Made by a program: the position numbers and the translations under genes. 64,000 nt of DNA. It comes from Xenoacremonium recifei. Lineage: Eukaryota; Ascomycota; Sordariomycetes; Hypocreales; Nectriaceae. The stretch spans positions 62,001 to 126,000 of the forward strand of contig WOFQ01000060.1 in the NCBI GenBank assembly GCA_012184525.1. The letters run 5' to 3'. The notes under the pieces were generated by a model. The model searched no databases and was not told the DNA's origin. It saw only the letters and a list, made by a program, of their open reading frames with translations. Below are positions 1 to 11,104 of this stretch, in pieces. Numbering within the stretch: position 1 is the first letter of the stretch; each line of letters opens with the position of its first letter.

Positions 1-1624
1 GCCAGGCGAGGACCTCGTCGTTGGAGAGGAAACGATAGCCCGCAACAAGGGCGAGTAGAGGCAACGTAGAAGTATCGCTCGCTTCGGACATTAGTTTTCG
101 ATTTAGAATGGCCTCCATGCTATCATATAGACGGATCGCCTTGTCGCTGTGGCCGTGCTCTTCCACCACCAGGGCGCAACACATGATGATCTTGAGCTGC
201 AATGTCTTCTCATCATGAAGTATTCCCAAGTTTCGTTGCCCACGAACGCTTTCCAGGAACGAAGACAGACTCTTCGCGTGGGCGATAACGGTCTGGATGT
301 TGAGAACAGGGTACATGATGCCAATCTCTTCTTCATGTAGCTGGCACAGCCGGACCATTTCGTCTTTGTCGAATTCTAGGAGAGGGTCAATGGGACCGTC
401 ACCGATGGGAACGCCCATCTCCTCGACGTTCTGGCCGGCCTCCTCGCCCTCGGCGATGCCGCGGTAGCCCATGTTGGCGATGGTGTTGTTGGCGACGTCG
501 AGGCTGAACATCATGCTGGTCGGGCCGCGGAAAGAGCCATACTTGGAATGCGTCAAGTCTGGCCTGTTGAGAGAGCTCGAGCTCTGCGAAGGCGAAGGCG
601 CAACGGTCGACGAGCCCTGTCGCAGCCCTCGCTCGGTGGGAAGAGGGTTGCGAGACTCGGATTGCAAGGCCTTGACAGTCTGCTGCAACCAACCGACCTC
701 GTCTTGGAGGCGACCGATTTGCGCAGTGACCTGTTTGAAATCGTCTGTATCTTTGAAGTTGTTGGAGCAGCAATTAGGCGCGTAGAGGCAGGCAAGGTTG
801 AGGTTGCCGCATCGTTGGCAGGGAGTCTCGCCATTGCATTTTATCTTGCGACGCTTGCATTCGTTACTGTGAGGCGAGAGAATGGGGTCAGTCGTGGATG
901 CATGGGGTTGGATGGATTTGATTCCGCACTCTGGAGGCGAGTACGGGCCAGGTCCGTTATGAAAGAGGGGGGATGAAGCTCAGCCAGAGCCAAGTTAAGG
1001 CTAGGTTGGGCTTGGACGTTGGATATAACTCGCAAGGAGGATGAAAAGATGGGGAAGGCGGGGAGATGCTGACAGGCTTGGGAGGAAAATGAGGGAGGGA
1101 GCGAGTCACAGATGAGGCTTACCATGCGATTGAGATGTACTGGATGAAAACGAGAGTCAGCAAGGCCAGGATAAGAGATGGAAGAGAGCAAGCGCATGCA
1201 ATTGAGTGAGTGACACGCGGGGCGGTGCGACAAACACCAAAAGACTCGTCTCGGAGATTCTGCGCCCAGCCGCCTCCCCCGCGCGTCGTGTCACGATGCG
1301 GCGAACAAAGAAACTCCCGGACAGATCGAAAGGACTCACCCGATTCCTCTTGCTGCGCGTCTGCTTGGACGTCGCGCTGGCCGCATCGTCGACCGACTTC
1401 CTCTTGTTCTTGTTGGCGTTTGCGTGCGAGCTCGAGGCTGCGATGCTGGCTGCGGAATTTTCTCCGACTGACGCGGAACCAGGACTCGCAGCACCACCGT
1501 TTGCTGCTGCGGAAGCGGACGACGTCTCTGCTGGTGCTCCTGCTGCTCCGCCCAGCGCGGCCGGTGGGACGGCCACCTGGCTGAGGTATCGCAGGTCGCT
1601 GGCCTGGGTCTCGATCTGCTCCAT
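1..1624 (-). CDS. Zn(II)2Cys6 transcription factor, C-terminus cut by window edge
   Basis: Nuclear zinc-cluster regulator. Read on the minus strand as exon 1 (1624-1340), a 17-nt exon 2 (1139-1123, YISIA plus two bases of Cys) and exon 3 (866 to the window edge). Spliced, they give a zinc cluster with spacing C-x2-C-x6-C-x5-C-x2-C-x6-C (CNECKRRKIKC, then CQRC, then the last Cys in ACLYAP). A further Cys pair (NCC) follows, then a leucine/glutamine heptad stretch and the start of the fungal-specific regulatory domain. All three junctions keep frame (gtgagt/cag, gtaagc/cag). The first in-frame ATG is at 1624, but the frame stays open without an ATG to about 2290 and includes a polyQ run (CTG repeats near 1728-1745). 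The real start may therefore lie in an unseen upstream exon. The target genes cannot be inferred. Confidence 0.85.
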
Positions 1625-3541
1625 GGTGGCCGGGACGACGATGAGGTTGCTGCTGCTGCGGCGGCGGCTGTGGGCGTCGACCTGGACAAAGGAATCGAAG
1701 TGGTGAGAAGGCTGCTGGAGCACTCGCTGCTGCTGCTGCTGCTGGTCAGCGACACCCACGCCGACGGCGACATGATACGGCTGGTATGGCGCCCCAGCAG
1801 GCCGCTGCACTGGCACCTCTAGGCCTGCTAGCGGATGCCGGCGCTGCTCCAGCTCGAAGCCAGGCGGGCTGTGGGCGTTGGCCGAGTACTGCCGGAACAC
1901 GTGACCGGGCACGAAGCTCGCCGGCCCAGCAGCAGCAGGAAGCGGCGGGTTGTGGTTGGCGGGCGAGACGGCCTGGCCAGAGGGTCCTAGAGCGGGTTGG
2001 TAATCGAGGTGAGGGGACGAGAAGCCTTGCTGGTACGGGTAAGCCAGGGCGGGCAGCGAGGAGGTTCCGTATAGTAGGCCAATCACAGGGCAGGCGTGCC
2101 GGATTCGGAGATAGGGCTTGGCTGGGGGTTCTGTCGACGGTTGTGTGTACCAGCCGAGGGCTCCGTGAGATATGCCCGGACAGCTCTCAATTTGCCCAGG
2201 GGGCAGTCGGTGGTCGTCGGAGGAGGATGAGGACCTTCTGTCTCGGCTTGGCTCGCTTGACTCTTGGCTCGTGGCTCGTCCCAGTAACAAAGTAAGGTTA
2301 AATCGTTAATCGTCAATCAGTCAGTCGGTAACGCCGGGCAGGGTGGGCTGCTGGTGGTTCCAGTCGCAGTCGAGGTGGGCGATTCGGGGAGGGGAGAGGA
2401 TGCTCCGTCGCCAACAGAGGTCTGTGTCTCGATGGATGAGGAACGAGAGCGGTAAGCCTCACGAGGATGAGAGGGCGGAATTATCGATTTCGGTCGCCAG
2501 GAGGTTGCTCGTTGCTTTAATGACGACGACGGGACGGGCTCGAACTGGATGGCTAGCCCAGGACAGCCCAGCCCAGCCCAGCCCAGCTGCGGATGCCCGG
2601 ACTGCCGGGGTTCACGTTCACGCCCTGGGGATGGATGGGGTTGGGATGGCAGAGCCTGCGATGGGATTGGGGATCGTTCAGATTTCACGAGGCTAACAGC
2701 TTCGACTCTGTCCTAATTGGGCCCTGGGCGGCCTGACTGAGACACGGCAGGCGCGGTCTGTTCTGCTCTCTTCTCTCCTTCTGTCTCCTGTCTCGCTCTC
2801 GCTCCTGCCTCCTGCCTCCTGCCGTCAAAAATCGCCCTGTTGGGCAGGGGCAGTCCGTCGACGTCTAGCAAAAAGTCAACCTCGAGCTTGTTCTGCCACT
2901 CCGCAAAACTCCGCCTGGACAATCTCTTCTCTCCTCTCCTCTCCATCATCACGCCCACGCCTACCGCCACCAGCGCGCTCCGTGCTGTCAGCCGCACCGT
3001 CAGGGGCCCTTCAGCTCTCCATCGCCCCCATCCACGATTCACCTTTGCCTGCCGCGACCCAATGACGAGGCGCCTCACTTTCAGGCTACGGCCTGATTCA
3101 TCTGAGATGCTCACATACCAGCCGTCTCTGTCGCCGCGATTAGCCTCCAGCCCAGCCAGTCAAACGCCGGGCCTAGTCCCCCTGGCGCTGAATGCCGCCT
3201 GACTGACACGCGGCCGGCTTCCTCTAGACGAGTTTCTACTTCGGGACGCCAGCCTGCCCCTCCGCCGTTGGCCATTGGCCCGCTGGTTCCGTGTCTGCCT
3301 CACTCCACCAGCCCCGGCTAGAGCCCTATCAAGCCCTGTCAGGACGCGGGACTGCCACTGGCACGAAGCTTGATTCGATGTCAACGAGGCTGCCAGAGCT
3401 GTCTCTCGGGCACGGCCTAAAACGGCGTGCACTGCGCGTGGTGGGGGCGGCGACGATGAGGGTATTCATAATTAATTAAGGTAAAGTACTTCGTATACAC
3501 GCGAACATCAAACATGCCACAGCGAAACTCATTCTAGCTTA
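1625..3541. other. Leader/promoter region of the left zinc-cluster gene, no separate gene supported
   Basis: No convincing gene here. The minus-strand frame of the zinc-cluster gene continues to about 2290 and codes Pro/Gln/Ala-rich sequence, so part may be coding. Beyond that lie pyrimidine-rich tracts on the plus strand (about 2757-2823) and a (AGCCC)n block. Short frames on both strands lack ATG starts or family features. Confidence 0.5.
2564..2587. repeat. (AGCCC)n short tandem repeat
   Basis: About five tandem AGCCC units. The minus strand reads as four or more GGG runs separated by CT, which fits a G-quadruplex pattern. A near-identical block lies at 61714-61740. Confidence 0.85.
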
Positions 3542-4884
3542 TTAAAAATATCGACGTTGCTCAGCATGCTCGATGGTCGCCTCCAACGCTCCGAACCCCA
3601 TCTCAATGTCATTCCTAGCGCAACGAGCCACCACTTGCAGCTCGTCCCCAGGCTTCAGCCCGGCCCCCGTCATAACGCTGCCTGTATCTGTGGCGCTCCA
3701 GTAGATGGGCCCCGTCTCAACCAAATCACCGACGTTGAGGTGGTCGTGTTGGTGCCTTGATACCCAGTCAGCCAGCATCTGCGGAAACGACCACTTGACG
3801 CTACTCGTGTTCACCACCGGGAGCCGGCTTGTGCCTCCACCAGGCGCTGTTTCGTCGGTTAGTCTTTGATCAAAGTAGTAGGAAGATGCCAAGTTGAGAA
3901 AGCAAGGAAGTCAGTCTACTTACACCGTATAGTGATGTCGAGTTTCATATCGAATCCTTGCTTGAGAAGGGTTTCCTTAAAGTGCGCCGGCGCAGAATCA
4001 TAACGCTGCTGGATCTCCGCCCGGTAATGTTGCAGTGGCTCTGGCAATACAACACACGGGCTGACTTGTGTCTTGATACGCCGGTAATTCCGTCTGAATT
4101 CTACTATTAAGACGTATCCGAAAATATGAGCCCCGGCATCCTTTGCTGTGAGCGGATCGCGACGGCCGACAGTGCTCTTGCCCACAACACACCCGAGGCC
4201 CACCCCGAAGTCAACCCTTTTGTCCTTGTCCTGACGCTTGGTCGAAATCTGGAGCCGGGGATCCGTTGCGAGCCCCCCATAAATAGTTTCGACGAACCTA
4301 GGCTCTGATGGGGAACCCTGAAAGTTCTGAAACTGGCTGGCCAAACTCTGGGGGAGAGGGCTGACTAGGGGACCAACCTCATATATCAGCCGTCTGCGGA
4401 ATTTCAAGTGACTCTTGGCGTCTTCCAACGGGTACATAACCATCTTTTGATTTGAGCGGTTTCTCTCCAAAACCGTACGAACCCAACCGCTCGCCATGAA
4501 CAGCCGCTGAATATCTCGCCGGAGCCCGTCGCGGGTATCCTGGCGTAGCCTCGCGAATGTGTCCCAGTCACACAATTCAGCAAGGGAAATTCTGTAGGGC
4601 AAGACCTCGAGTTGGATCCCGATTTGCTCAAGCAAAAGTTTAAGCTTAACCAAATTGATAGCGAATCCTCCTATTATCGTGCACACATTGGGAAGACAGT
4701 CTGAATCCCCAAGAAAGAACGCGAAGGGGACGTTATGTATGGTGAATTGCCTATCAAGATCATCGATGACAGGGATCCAAGTCTGGTTTTCGCGTAGCAG
4801 GACGAACCTGGCAGACCACTCAGGAGTGAACCGAGAAAGCTGGATTGCGGCGGGACGTCCGCCTGTAGTGTTTTGCTGCGACAT
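3542..4884 (-). CDS. Fumarylacetoacetase-like protein lacking catalytic residues
   Basis: Two exons, 4884-3924 and 3846-3542, joined at a gtaagt donor with a CTAAC branch site; 421 aa. ATG 4884 is chosen because upstream codons in frame carry only a TTG. The N-terminal part (IPVIDDLDRQFTIHNVPFAF) matches the fumarylacetoacetase N-terminal domain. The middle (AKDAGAHIFGYVL, then TQVSP) and the C-terminal GDLVETGP/LKPGDEL match the FAH C-terminal fold. Known family residues are absent. The metal-binding D-F-E-L-E is DFGVG here; the N-D-W-S-A-R-D segment and the following G-P-F-x-G-K segment are missing between HIFGYVL and TQVSP; the D-Y-T-D segment is not found. The fold is probably kept but hydrolase activity lost. 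It could be a pseudoenzyme or a decaying paralogue; the reading frame is intact. Confidence 0.7.
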
Positions 4885-5487
4885 TTTGGAAAGGTATCGA
4901 GCTCCTGGTCGCAACTTTTAGCTCTTTTCGTCGAAGAGATTGCAAAAGTCGTACGTATATGTCCAAACGTGGATTCTTCTACACGGTAGGCTTCAAGAAC
5001 TTCCTAGACATTCAAGGACGACGCTTTCCCGGCTGAATGGTGAGGAGAAGAACAAATGTCTTCGTCTATGGGAAAGGATTGCTGAAACATGAGATAAGAG
5101 GAATCTAAGAAGGAACCGAGCTCTGTAAGTTGAATGAGACGACTCAGCAGTGCTTTTTCTTCTCAAGAAACTAATGTCTGGAAGGAATCCTGACGAAGAC
5201 ACCAAAGGAGAGAAGAATATGCGCTTTATACTTCAACAGCCACATCAACAACATCTAAATTTTCATCATCGAACGGCTCAACAAGCGGCAATATCCTCAC
5301 TATAACAGGTAGAGCTTCAGGCAGACACACAAATAGCATGTTTCGTCTTGAAATATGGGATTAACCGCAAAGCTTGACACACTTCATCATTATCGTCATC
5401 GTCACTCATACCATAGTCCTAGATGGAAAACGAGCCTTTCCCAGCATCTATAAGGCCACATTACCTCTACAAACCCGTTTCGACGCT
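4885..5487. other. Intergenic, promoter side of the FAH-like gene
   Basis: 603 bp between the FAH-like start and the PKS stop. Only short unsupported frames are present. It probably holds the FAH-like promoter and the PKS 3' end. Confidence 0.5.
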
Positions 5488-6898
5488 TCAATCCAACTCA
5501 AGCTGCTCCAACGCCTCTGCAACAAAGACCGTATCTGGATCTGGCTCGTCACCAACCTCGCTCGACTCGCTCTCCGTCTCCGGTGGTGTCTGCAGTCCGC
5601 TAACACGCATTCCATACTGCAGGTTGCGCCGCAACATGCACATCTCGACGGCGATTCCAGGGCCAAAGGCACACCCCACGACGTACTCACGTACTCGAGA
5701 TTCGGGGGCCAAGGCATCCATGTCGGTGGCGCGAAGGCGGTCGAGGACGCTGTAAATGGTGGCGGAACTTGAGTTGCCGTGGTTGATGTAGGTGTCGTAG
5801 CTGGCGCGCATATGCTCTGGCGTTATGCTCAGACTGCGCTCGGCGCCTGAAAGGATTGTTGCGCCTCCAGGATGCATCGCCCAGTCGAAGTCGGCGGGCT
5901 GTTGATATGTTGGCGGCAGGCTGGGGAGTGACGCTTTGAGGTCATCGAATGCTGGCTGGACTGCTGCGCCGGTAAGTTTAGGGACGCGAGGCGTAAGTAC
6001 GACTTTCCACCCTGGCAAAATGTTAACATCATGGAGTTTTACTCTGGGAAGTCCTGGGGTCACTGACCGACAGCGTCGACATCAAATCCAAGGTCGTCTT
6101 CGGTATCTGGTATTATCCTGTGATCCCAGCCCAGCAGATCATATACGGGTTCCGTCGGCTCCCCGATGCCATTGCTCAACACCACAGCGCTCGCACAATC
6201 AGAGAACAGGCAAGCGCCTATCCTCGTCTCCTGGAGCTCATTGATACTATTCAGCTCACTCCGCACCATGGTCGTGCTGACTTCCAGCGCCACGCACAGC
6301 ACCCGCGCCGGACGTCCCCTGGCCGTGTGTCCCAGCGCCAAGTTGGCTCCGGTTCGCAATGCCGCAAGCCCGCCGCTGCAGCCTACACCGTGAAGCAGCA
6401 CCTTTTCGACTGAGTGTGAGAGACCCAGCTTCTTGGCGACAAAGTGGTCAAAGCCCGGATTGGCACTGTCCGTACAGGTCGTCGATACCATATGGGTGAT
6501 TTCACGGAGGTCGATCTTGGCTTCGGCGATGGCTTTTTCGGCGGCACGGACTGCGAGCGGGATCCCGTCGCTGTGGAAGATACGATGAATCTCGGCTATC
6601 GAGGGCGCTTGCTCTTGGTTTACTAGAGGGTGGTCGGGAGTGCCAATTGAGGACCTGGCATCGATGCCTGTGTACTCATTGATGGCGAGAACCTTTTTCA
6701 TACTGTTGTTTACCTTGGTTAATGAAATTTGACTCTGGAGCCTGTAGGACTGGCTCTCGCGGCTTACGAAGGAGAGTCTGGGTAGAAGCGCTGGCTCAGC
6801 GTGTTCAGCGAGCTGGACTTGAGGGCATGAGGCGGATATTCGGTGCCAATGCCAATGACGGAGAGGCCCAGCTCCCCGAAGCTGCTGGGCGCGCTCAT
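5488..6898 (-). CDS. Type III polyketide synthase (chalcone/stilbene synthase family)
   Basis: Condenses an acyl-CoA starter with malonyl-CoA units. Three exons, 6898-6768, 6702-6068 and 6011-5488, sum to 1,290 nt (429 aa). Both joins keep frame (gtaagc/acag and gtcagt/ccag). The Cys-His-Asn triad is visible: Cys in HGVGCSGG, His in DWAMHPGG and Asn in INHGNSSS. The N-terminus opens with a thiolase-like strand (LSVIGIGTEYPPH). The acidic C-terminal tail (ESESSEVGDEPDPD) is longer than in plant enzymes, as is common in fungi. Its neighbours, a FAH-like protein and a small membrane protein, do not form a recognisable biosynthetic cluster, so the product cannot be predicted. The family call is very secure. 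Confidence 0.93.
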
Positions 6899-8523
6899 GA
6901 TGGCGATTGCAGCCCGTCCCTGGGGCCAGAGGACAAGGACAGGTAAGTCTCAAGAGCGTTCGTGGGCTGGACGTGGCCTTTGAGCTTCACGCCTTGGGTA
7001 TGGGTCAATTGGAACTCTGCGCTCTACCTCGAGCCTTTGCGAGGGCCAACAAAAGCTGGAAAGTCTCCGGCGCCGCGAATTGAGTTGTTCTGCGGCGCGT
7101 GTGACCGCGTCGAGGAAATATCAATGACGCTTCGCACGAGGGTTTGGAGGCGCTAGACGGCGGCAGCTCAACAAAATGAGGGGAGCTTGAAGGTTAGTGG
7201 AGGGGCAGGCAGAAGCAGAGCTGGAGAAGCCTGGGGAAGACAAGATGAGGAGGGGAAGACACGAGGAGAGAAGAAGAGAAGGAAAATCTAAGACATTGGC
7301 AGATAATGAGTCTCGAGCCCCTGGCACTTTTGGCGGGCGGGCTGTGGCTGGTTTTGTTGGCAGGCTTATGTACATAAGGTACCAGACCTGTGATGCATGA
7401 TGTAACGGGAGCTTGAGCTGCGATAGGCAGGCACTACCAGAAATAGTGCAAGCCACGCCTTGAAACCCGTGCATAACTCCCCCGTATCTCTCTCTGCCTC
7501 GGCTTCCCACGAGCTAGACAAGGCTGTGCATTTCTCCCCTTCCCTGGCCTGGCCAAGCACTCGCCCTCACTGAAACGGTGCCTGGCGAAATGTGTGACGC
7601 TGATGCTGCAAGGCCCAGTCTGAGATCTCCGTGGCGGGTCGGGTAAGGAGAGGAGCCACTAAAAAAAGGGCTTATTCAGGCCAAGCGGGGGAAGGACCCG
7701 ACCCGGCACCTGCCTGCTTGCCCTGAGAATTCCAGCGGGGTATTATGTGCCATGCTGTTGAGGTTAACCCGCAAAGGGTACTGTATTACTCGTCTCGGAT
7801 AGCGCACGTCTCAACAAGCCGCAAGAAGGAACCTTGACAACTCAAGATGCTACACGTGAGAGGGAAAAACCTGGCTCAGCCTCGTTCAGCAAACGTCACT
7901 GATCTCCGCTTTGATGTCCCGATGGATGTTTCAATTGCCCCGACGGATGGACGCCCAGCCGAGCATCTCCAGCGCGGCGGCCGCCCGAGGATCCACTTGT
8001 CGTCTGTGTGTACTCTGTAGTGTTCTCTTCTCCATCTTCACCGCCGCTCGGACTTGTTTTCTCGGTGCTCCGTGATAAGCTGCGTGGTTGTTGGGTTGCG
8101 AGGGTGGGATGGGGTTTGGATTAGGCTGTTGGTCTAGTCACGGGTATGTATGGGTGTATGTATTTCATCTTTCGTGGAGGAGCTGTAGAGGCCGTATTCG
8201 TTTCCTTAATCGCATGGCACTCTGAGCATGGTATCAAGTATCTATCTATTCTTCAGGAGTCGACTGCAAGCAAAGCTTCAAAATCTATGTGGTATAATTA
8301 CATGCAGAATTTGCTTCTTTGAAATCCAACTATAGACACTGAAAGCAATGAATAATGGTGGGCTACCTCAGAATATCACTCGGATCAAACATCTAACAGA
8401 TCTAGTTCCAAACCCTCCAGGGTAGCTCTTCATAAGCAACATCTTATACCCGCCAAACCTCACCCTGACTCTCCATCATCCACCTCACTCCATCCATCCC
8501 ATCCCAACCACAACCACCCCAAA
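6899..8523. other. Long divergent intergenic region
   Basis: 1.6 kb between the PKS start (minus) and the small membrane protein start (plus). It contains purine-rich stretches (about 7195-7300) and scattered short frames without domain features. It is likely promoter sequence for both genes. No RNA gene was recognised. Confidence 0.5.
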
Positions 8524-8934
8524 ATGTCCCTCCAAAGCCTCCCCTTCCTCCTCCACGCCCTCATCGAAACCCCCGCCGCCCTCTCCTTCATCCTCTCCCC
8601 CACCGCACAACTCACCCCCTGTCCCCCACCCGCCGCCCTGCTTCTCCAACTCCTCGGCGGGCTTCTCCTGACCAGCAACCTCATCGCATGCGTCTTCGTC
8701 CGCCGGCCCTTCGACGAGACGAGCAGGCTGGTTGCCCTGGCGTTTGCGTTCTGGCATCTGTGGCCGTGCTATCGTGCGGCGGTGAGATTGGGCTGGCAGA
8801 GAGACAAAAATGAGGATCCGACAGTCAAGATATTCGGGGGTCCGGGGGTGCATCTCGCTGTTCATGCTCTATTGCTCGCCATGTTTCTAAACGCAGGCTT
8901 TTCCCAATATCCAAAGCCTCCCACAACCCAATAA
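8524..8934 (+). CDS. Small four-helix membrane protein, uncharacterised
   Basis: Intronless 136-aa frame starting at AAAATG. Four hydrophobic segments lie at about residues 5-23, 37-59, 69-89 and 108-126, joined by short loops with Arg/Lys (RRPFDETSR, RLGWQRDKNED). No signal-peptide cleavage site or catalytic motif is evident. It lies only about 40 bp from the 3' end of the convergent BFR2 gene, so the transcripts probably overlap. The codons are C-rich at third positions, like neighbouring genes, which supports real coding. Function is unknown. Confidence 0.65.
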   Translation: MSLQSLPFLLHALIETPAALSFILSPTAQLTPCPPPAALLLQLLGGLLLTSNLIACVFVRRPFDETSRLVALAFAFWHLWPCYRAAVRLGWQRDKNEDPTVKIFGGPGVHLAVHALLLAMFLNAGFSQYPKPPTTQ

Positions 8935-8975
8935 CAATTTCCTGGCATCTAGTACAATTTTTCATCAACCACACT

Positions 8976-10761
8976 TCAGTTCCTAAACAGCCGCAGACCA
9001 GCCTCCTCCGCATCCACATCCATCTCATCACCACTGCTCTCCTCATCCAGCTCCATCTTACGCCCAAACAACGTCCCAAAGAACCGATCAATTGCCACCT
9101 GCTCCCACGCCCGCCGATCCTCCGGCGCCATGAAGTTCTGCAGCTTCTCGTGCACCGTGAAGCGCATCTTGCGGCCCTTGCTGGCCTTGCGGTCCACGTT
9201 CTTGCGCAACTTGGTCTCCTTGGCGGCCGTGAGGACGACCGAGGGGACCGCGCTGGTGGCGTTGTTGGACTCGAGCGTGCGCGCGTCGACGAGCTCCTTG
9301 AGGAGAAGCTGGTAGAAGTCGGCGTCGTCGTAGATGTCGGATGTCTCGGTGATGCCCTTGGCTTGCTGGGCGGGTGCGCAGGAGCGCGGGGTGCGGGAGC
9401 GTTTTGCGAGGCGGTTGTCGGGGTTGACGAGCTGCTCTTGGAGGGCGCCGACGAGGGTCTTGTTCCGGGATCCTAGGCCGTTGACTGCCGTGACGTTGAC
9501 GCTCTGGACTTTGCGAGACCACTTCTCGAGCCTGTCTTCTCTAAACTTGGTGGCCTGTCGCTCGTCCTCCTGCAGTGTCTCCCAAATCTCTGCGCTGGAC
9601 ATGGTAGCGTCGATGTTGCGCTTGCGTTTGTCGCCAGCCCGAGACGACGAGCTGATGTTGTCTTTGAGTCCGTTGATGGTGTTGAGGAGTTTGATAGCAG
9701 CTTCTTCGGCCGCCGCGTAGGGCTTGGATTCGGGTTCTGGCTGGTCATCAATGGTGGAGAATGTGTTTGCTGCGATGACGGCCTTTTGGAGACGGATGCG
9801 CAGATTGAGAAGACCATCGTAGACAGTTCTTTGTTTTTGAATCGCAAGACCCTTTTCGACATCGGCGCGGTTCGATAGCGCACCCAACATGGGCTTAGCA
9901 ATCTGTTCCTTCTTGGTAGGCGCGCCATTGTCACTGCCCGAGTCATCTTCTTCATCTTCATCGTCCTCGTCATCATCCTCGTCGTCTTCGTCGTCATCCT
10001 CTTCCTCGGCTTCCCTGTCGATGAAGTCGGCGCCTTGGTCATCGTCCTCGTCAGAGTCGTCTTCCGAGTCAGCGCCGCCATTTACCAAATCGTCCAGGCC
10101 ATCGTCCATGTCATCTTCGTCCGAGTCGTCGAGGTCGACTCCGCTGCTCTCATCCTCGTCTTCATCCACATCGGCACCTCCCTGACCCTCTTCTTCGTCA
10201 GACGACGACATGAAGTCTGCTGCCTTCGCTCTCGCTTTGCCCTTGGCCTTGGGCTTCGAGCTCCCTCGGAAGACGAACTCTTTTAAGTTCTCGTCGTCGC
10301 TAGAGGCCAGGGCGTTGTCGCTGCTGATCTCGGAATCGCTCGCTTCTGCTTCGTCGCGCTCGAGGTCGGCAGTCTCGGGGTCGGCAAAGTCCTCTTCATC
10401 GCCTGAGCTCTCTTCCTCGTCATCATCGTCCAGGCTCTCCTGCTCCAAGGCTTTTCTCGAGACTCGCGATCCCCGGTAATTCGCACCCAGCGAAACACCA
10501 TCCTTGCCCCTCAACTTGCTTTTGCCCACCGAGACATAGTGCTCGGTTCCCGCATTCTCATCCTTGCTGACATCGCTCCCACTCTCGTCGTCGCTGGCTT
10601 CGATGTTGCCTTCAGGATCCTGATCTGGAAAGCAGGAGAAAAGTTAGCAAGCTGACATGTGTGCATTGTTATAAATATAAAGAAACCATTTGCGTACCTT
10701 TCCAAATCTCCTCTTGCATCCCCTCAAACTTTTTTGCTCGCGACTTCTTTGATCTGTCCAT
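8976..10761 (-). CDS. BFR2: Bfr2/AATF ribosome biogenesis factor
   Basis: Nucleolar factor of the small-subunit processome, needed for early 18S rRNA processing. Exon 1 (10761-10698, MDRSKKSRAKKFEG...) joins exon 2 (10624-8976) for 570 aa; without this join the second exon has no ATG. Long Asp/Glu/Ser-rich tracts fill roughly residues 65-240. They are followed by an AATF/Che-1 region (LSNRADVEKGLAIQKQ, LLNLRIRLQKAV) and, near the C-terminus, the TRAUB domain (VDRKASKGRKMRFTVHEKL, then FFGTLFG). Basic plus acidic composition fits nucleolar location. The two conserved domains in the right order make the call firm. Confidence 0.9.
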
Positions 10762-11104
10762 TTTCGCGGCCGTTGAATGTTGGGTGCTCTGGCTCTGGAG
10801 CTTCTGCTGACCCCACGTTGGGAAAATTTCAGGTTGCCGGAGTCTTGAACTTTTAGGCGGTGAGGAACGGCAGAAATAGCTGGGGATGGAGCTGGCTTAG
10901 GTTGGGCCGATGCTGGGCGGATACTGAAGCACTAACTGAACCTCGTCTTTACATGGAACTTGAATAGAGTCTATATCTCATTTCGAGGTCTCTTAAACTT
11001 GAAATGCATTCGCCAATTGTCCTCTCATAATATTGCTCAGTTCATTTAGTTTTAATTCTCTCTAAAAGTCTTCCCCGCTACTCTCTCATGTTCTCACTCT
11101 CATC
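10762..11104. promoter_or_regulatory. Divergent promoter of BFR2 and IND1
   Basis: 343 bp between two divergent starts, so it must hold both promoters. The right half is CT-rich up to the IND1 ATG. No specific factor site was identified. Confidence 0.5.

Noticed and set aside
5488..8934. Secondary-metabolite gene cluster around the type III PKS
   Set aside because: Neighbours are a FAH-like protein, a small membrane protein and ribosome/mitochondrial genes; no transporter, oxidase or regulator is adjacent.
9889..10185. Poly-serine open frame on the plus strand
   Set aside because: It is the antisense of the acidic (GAC/GAG/GAT-rich) tracts of BFR2; the serine run is a composition effect.
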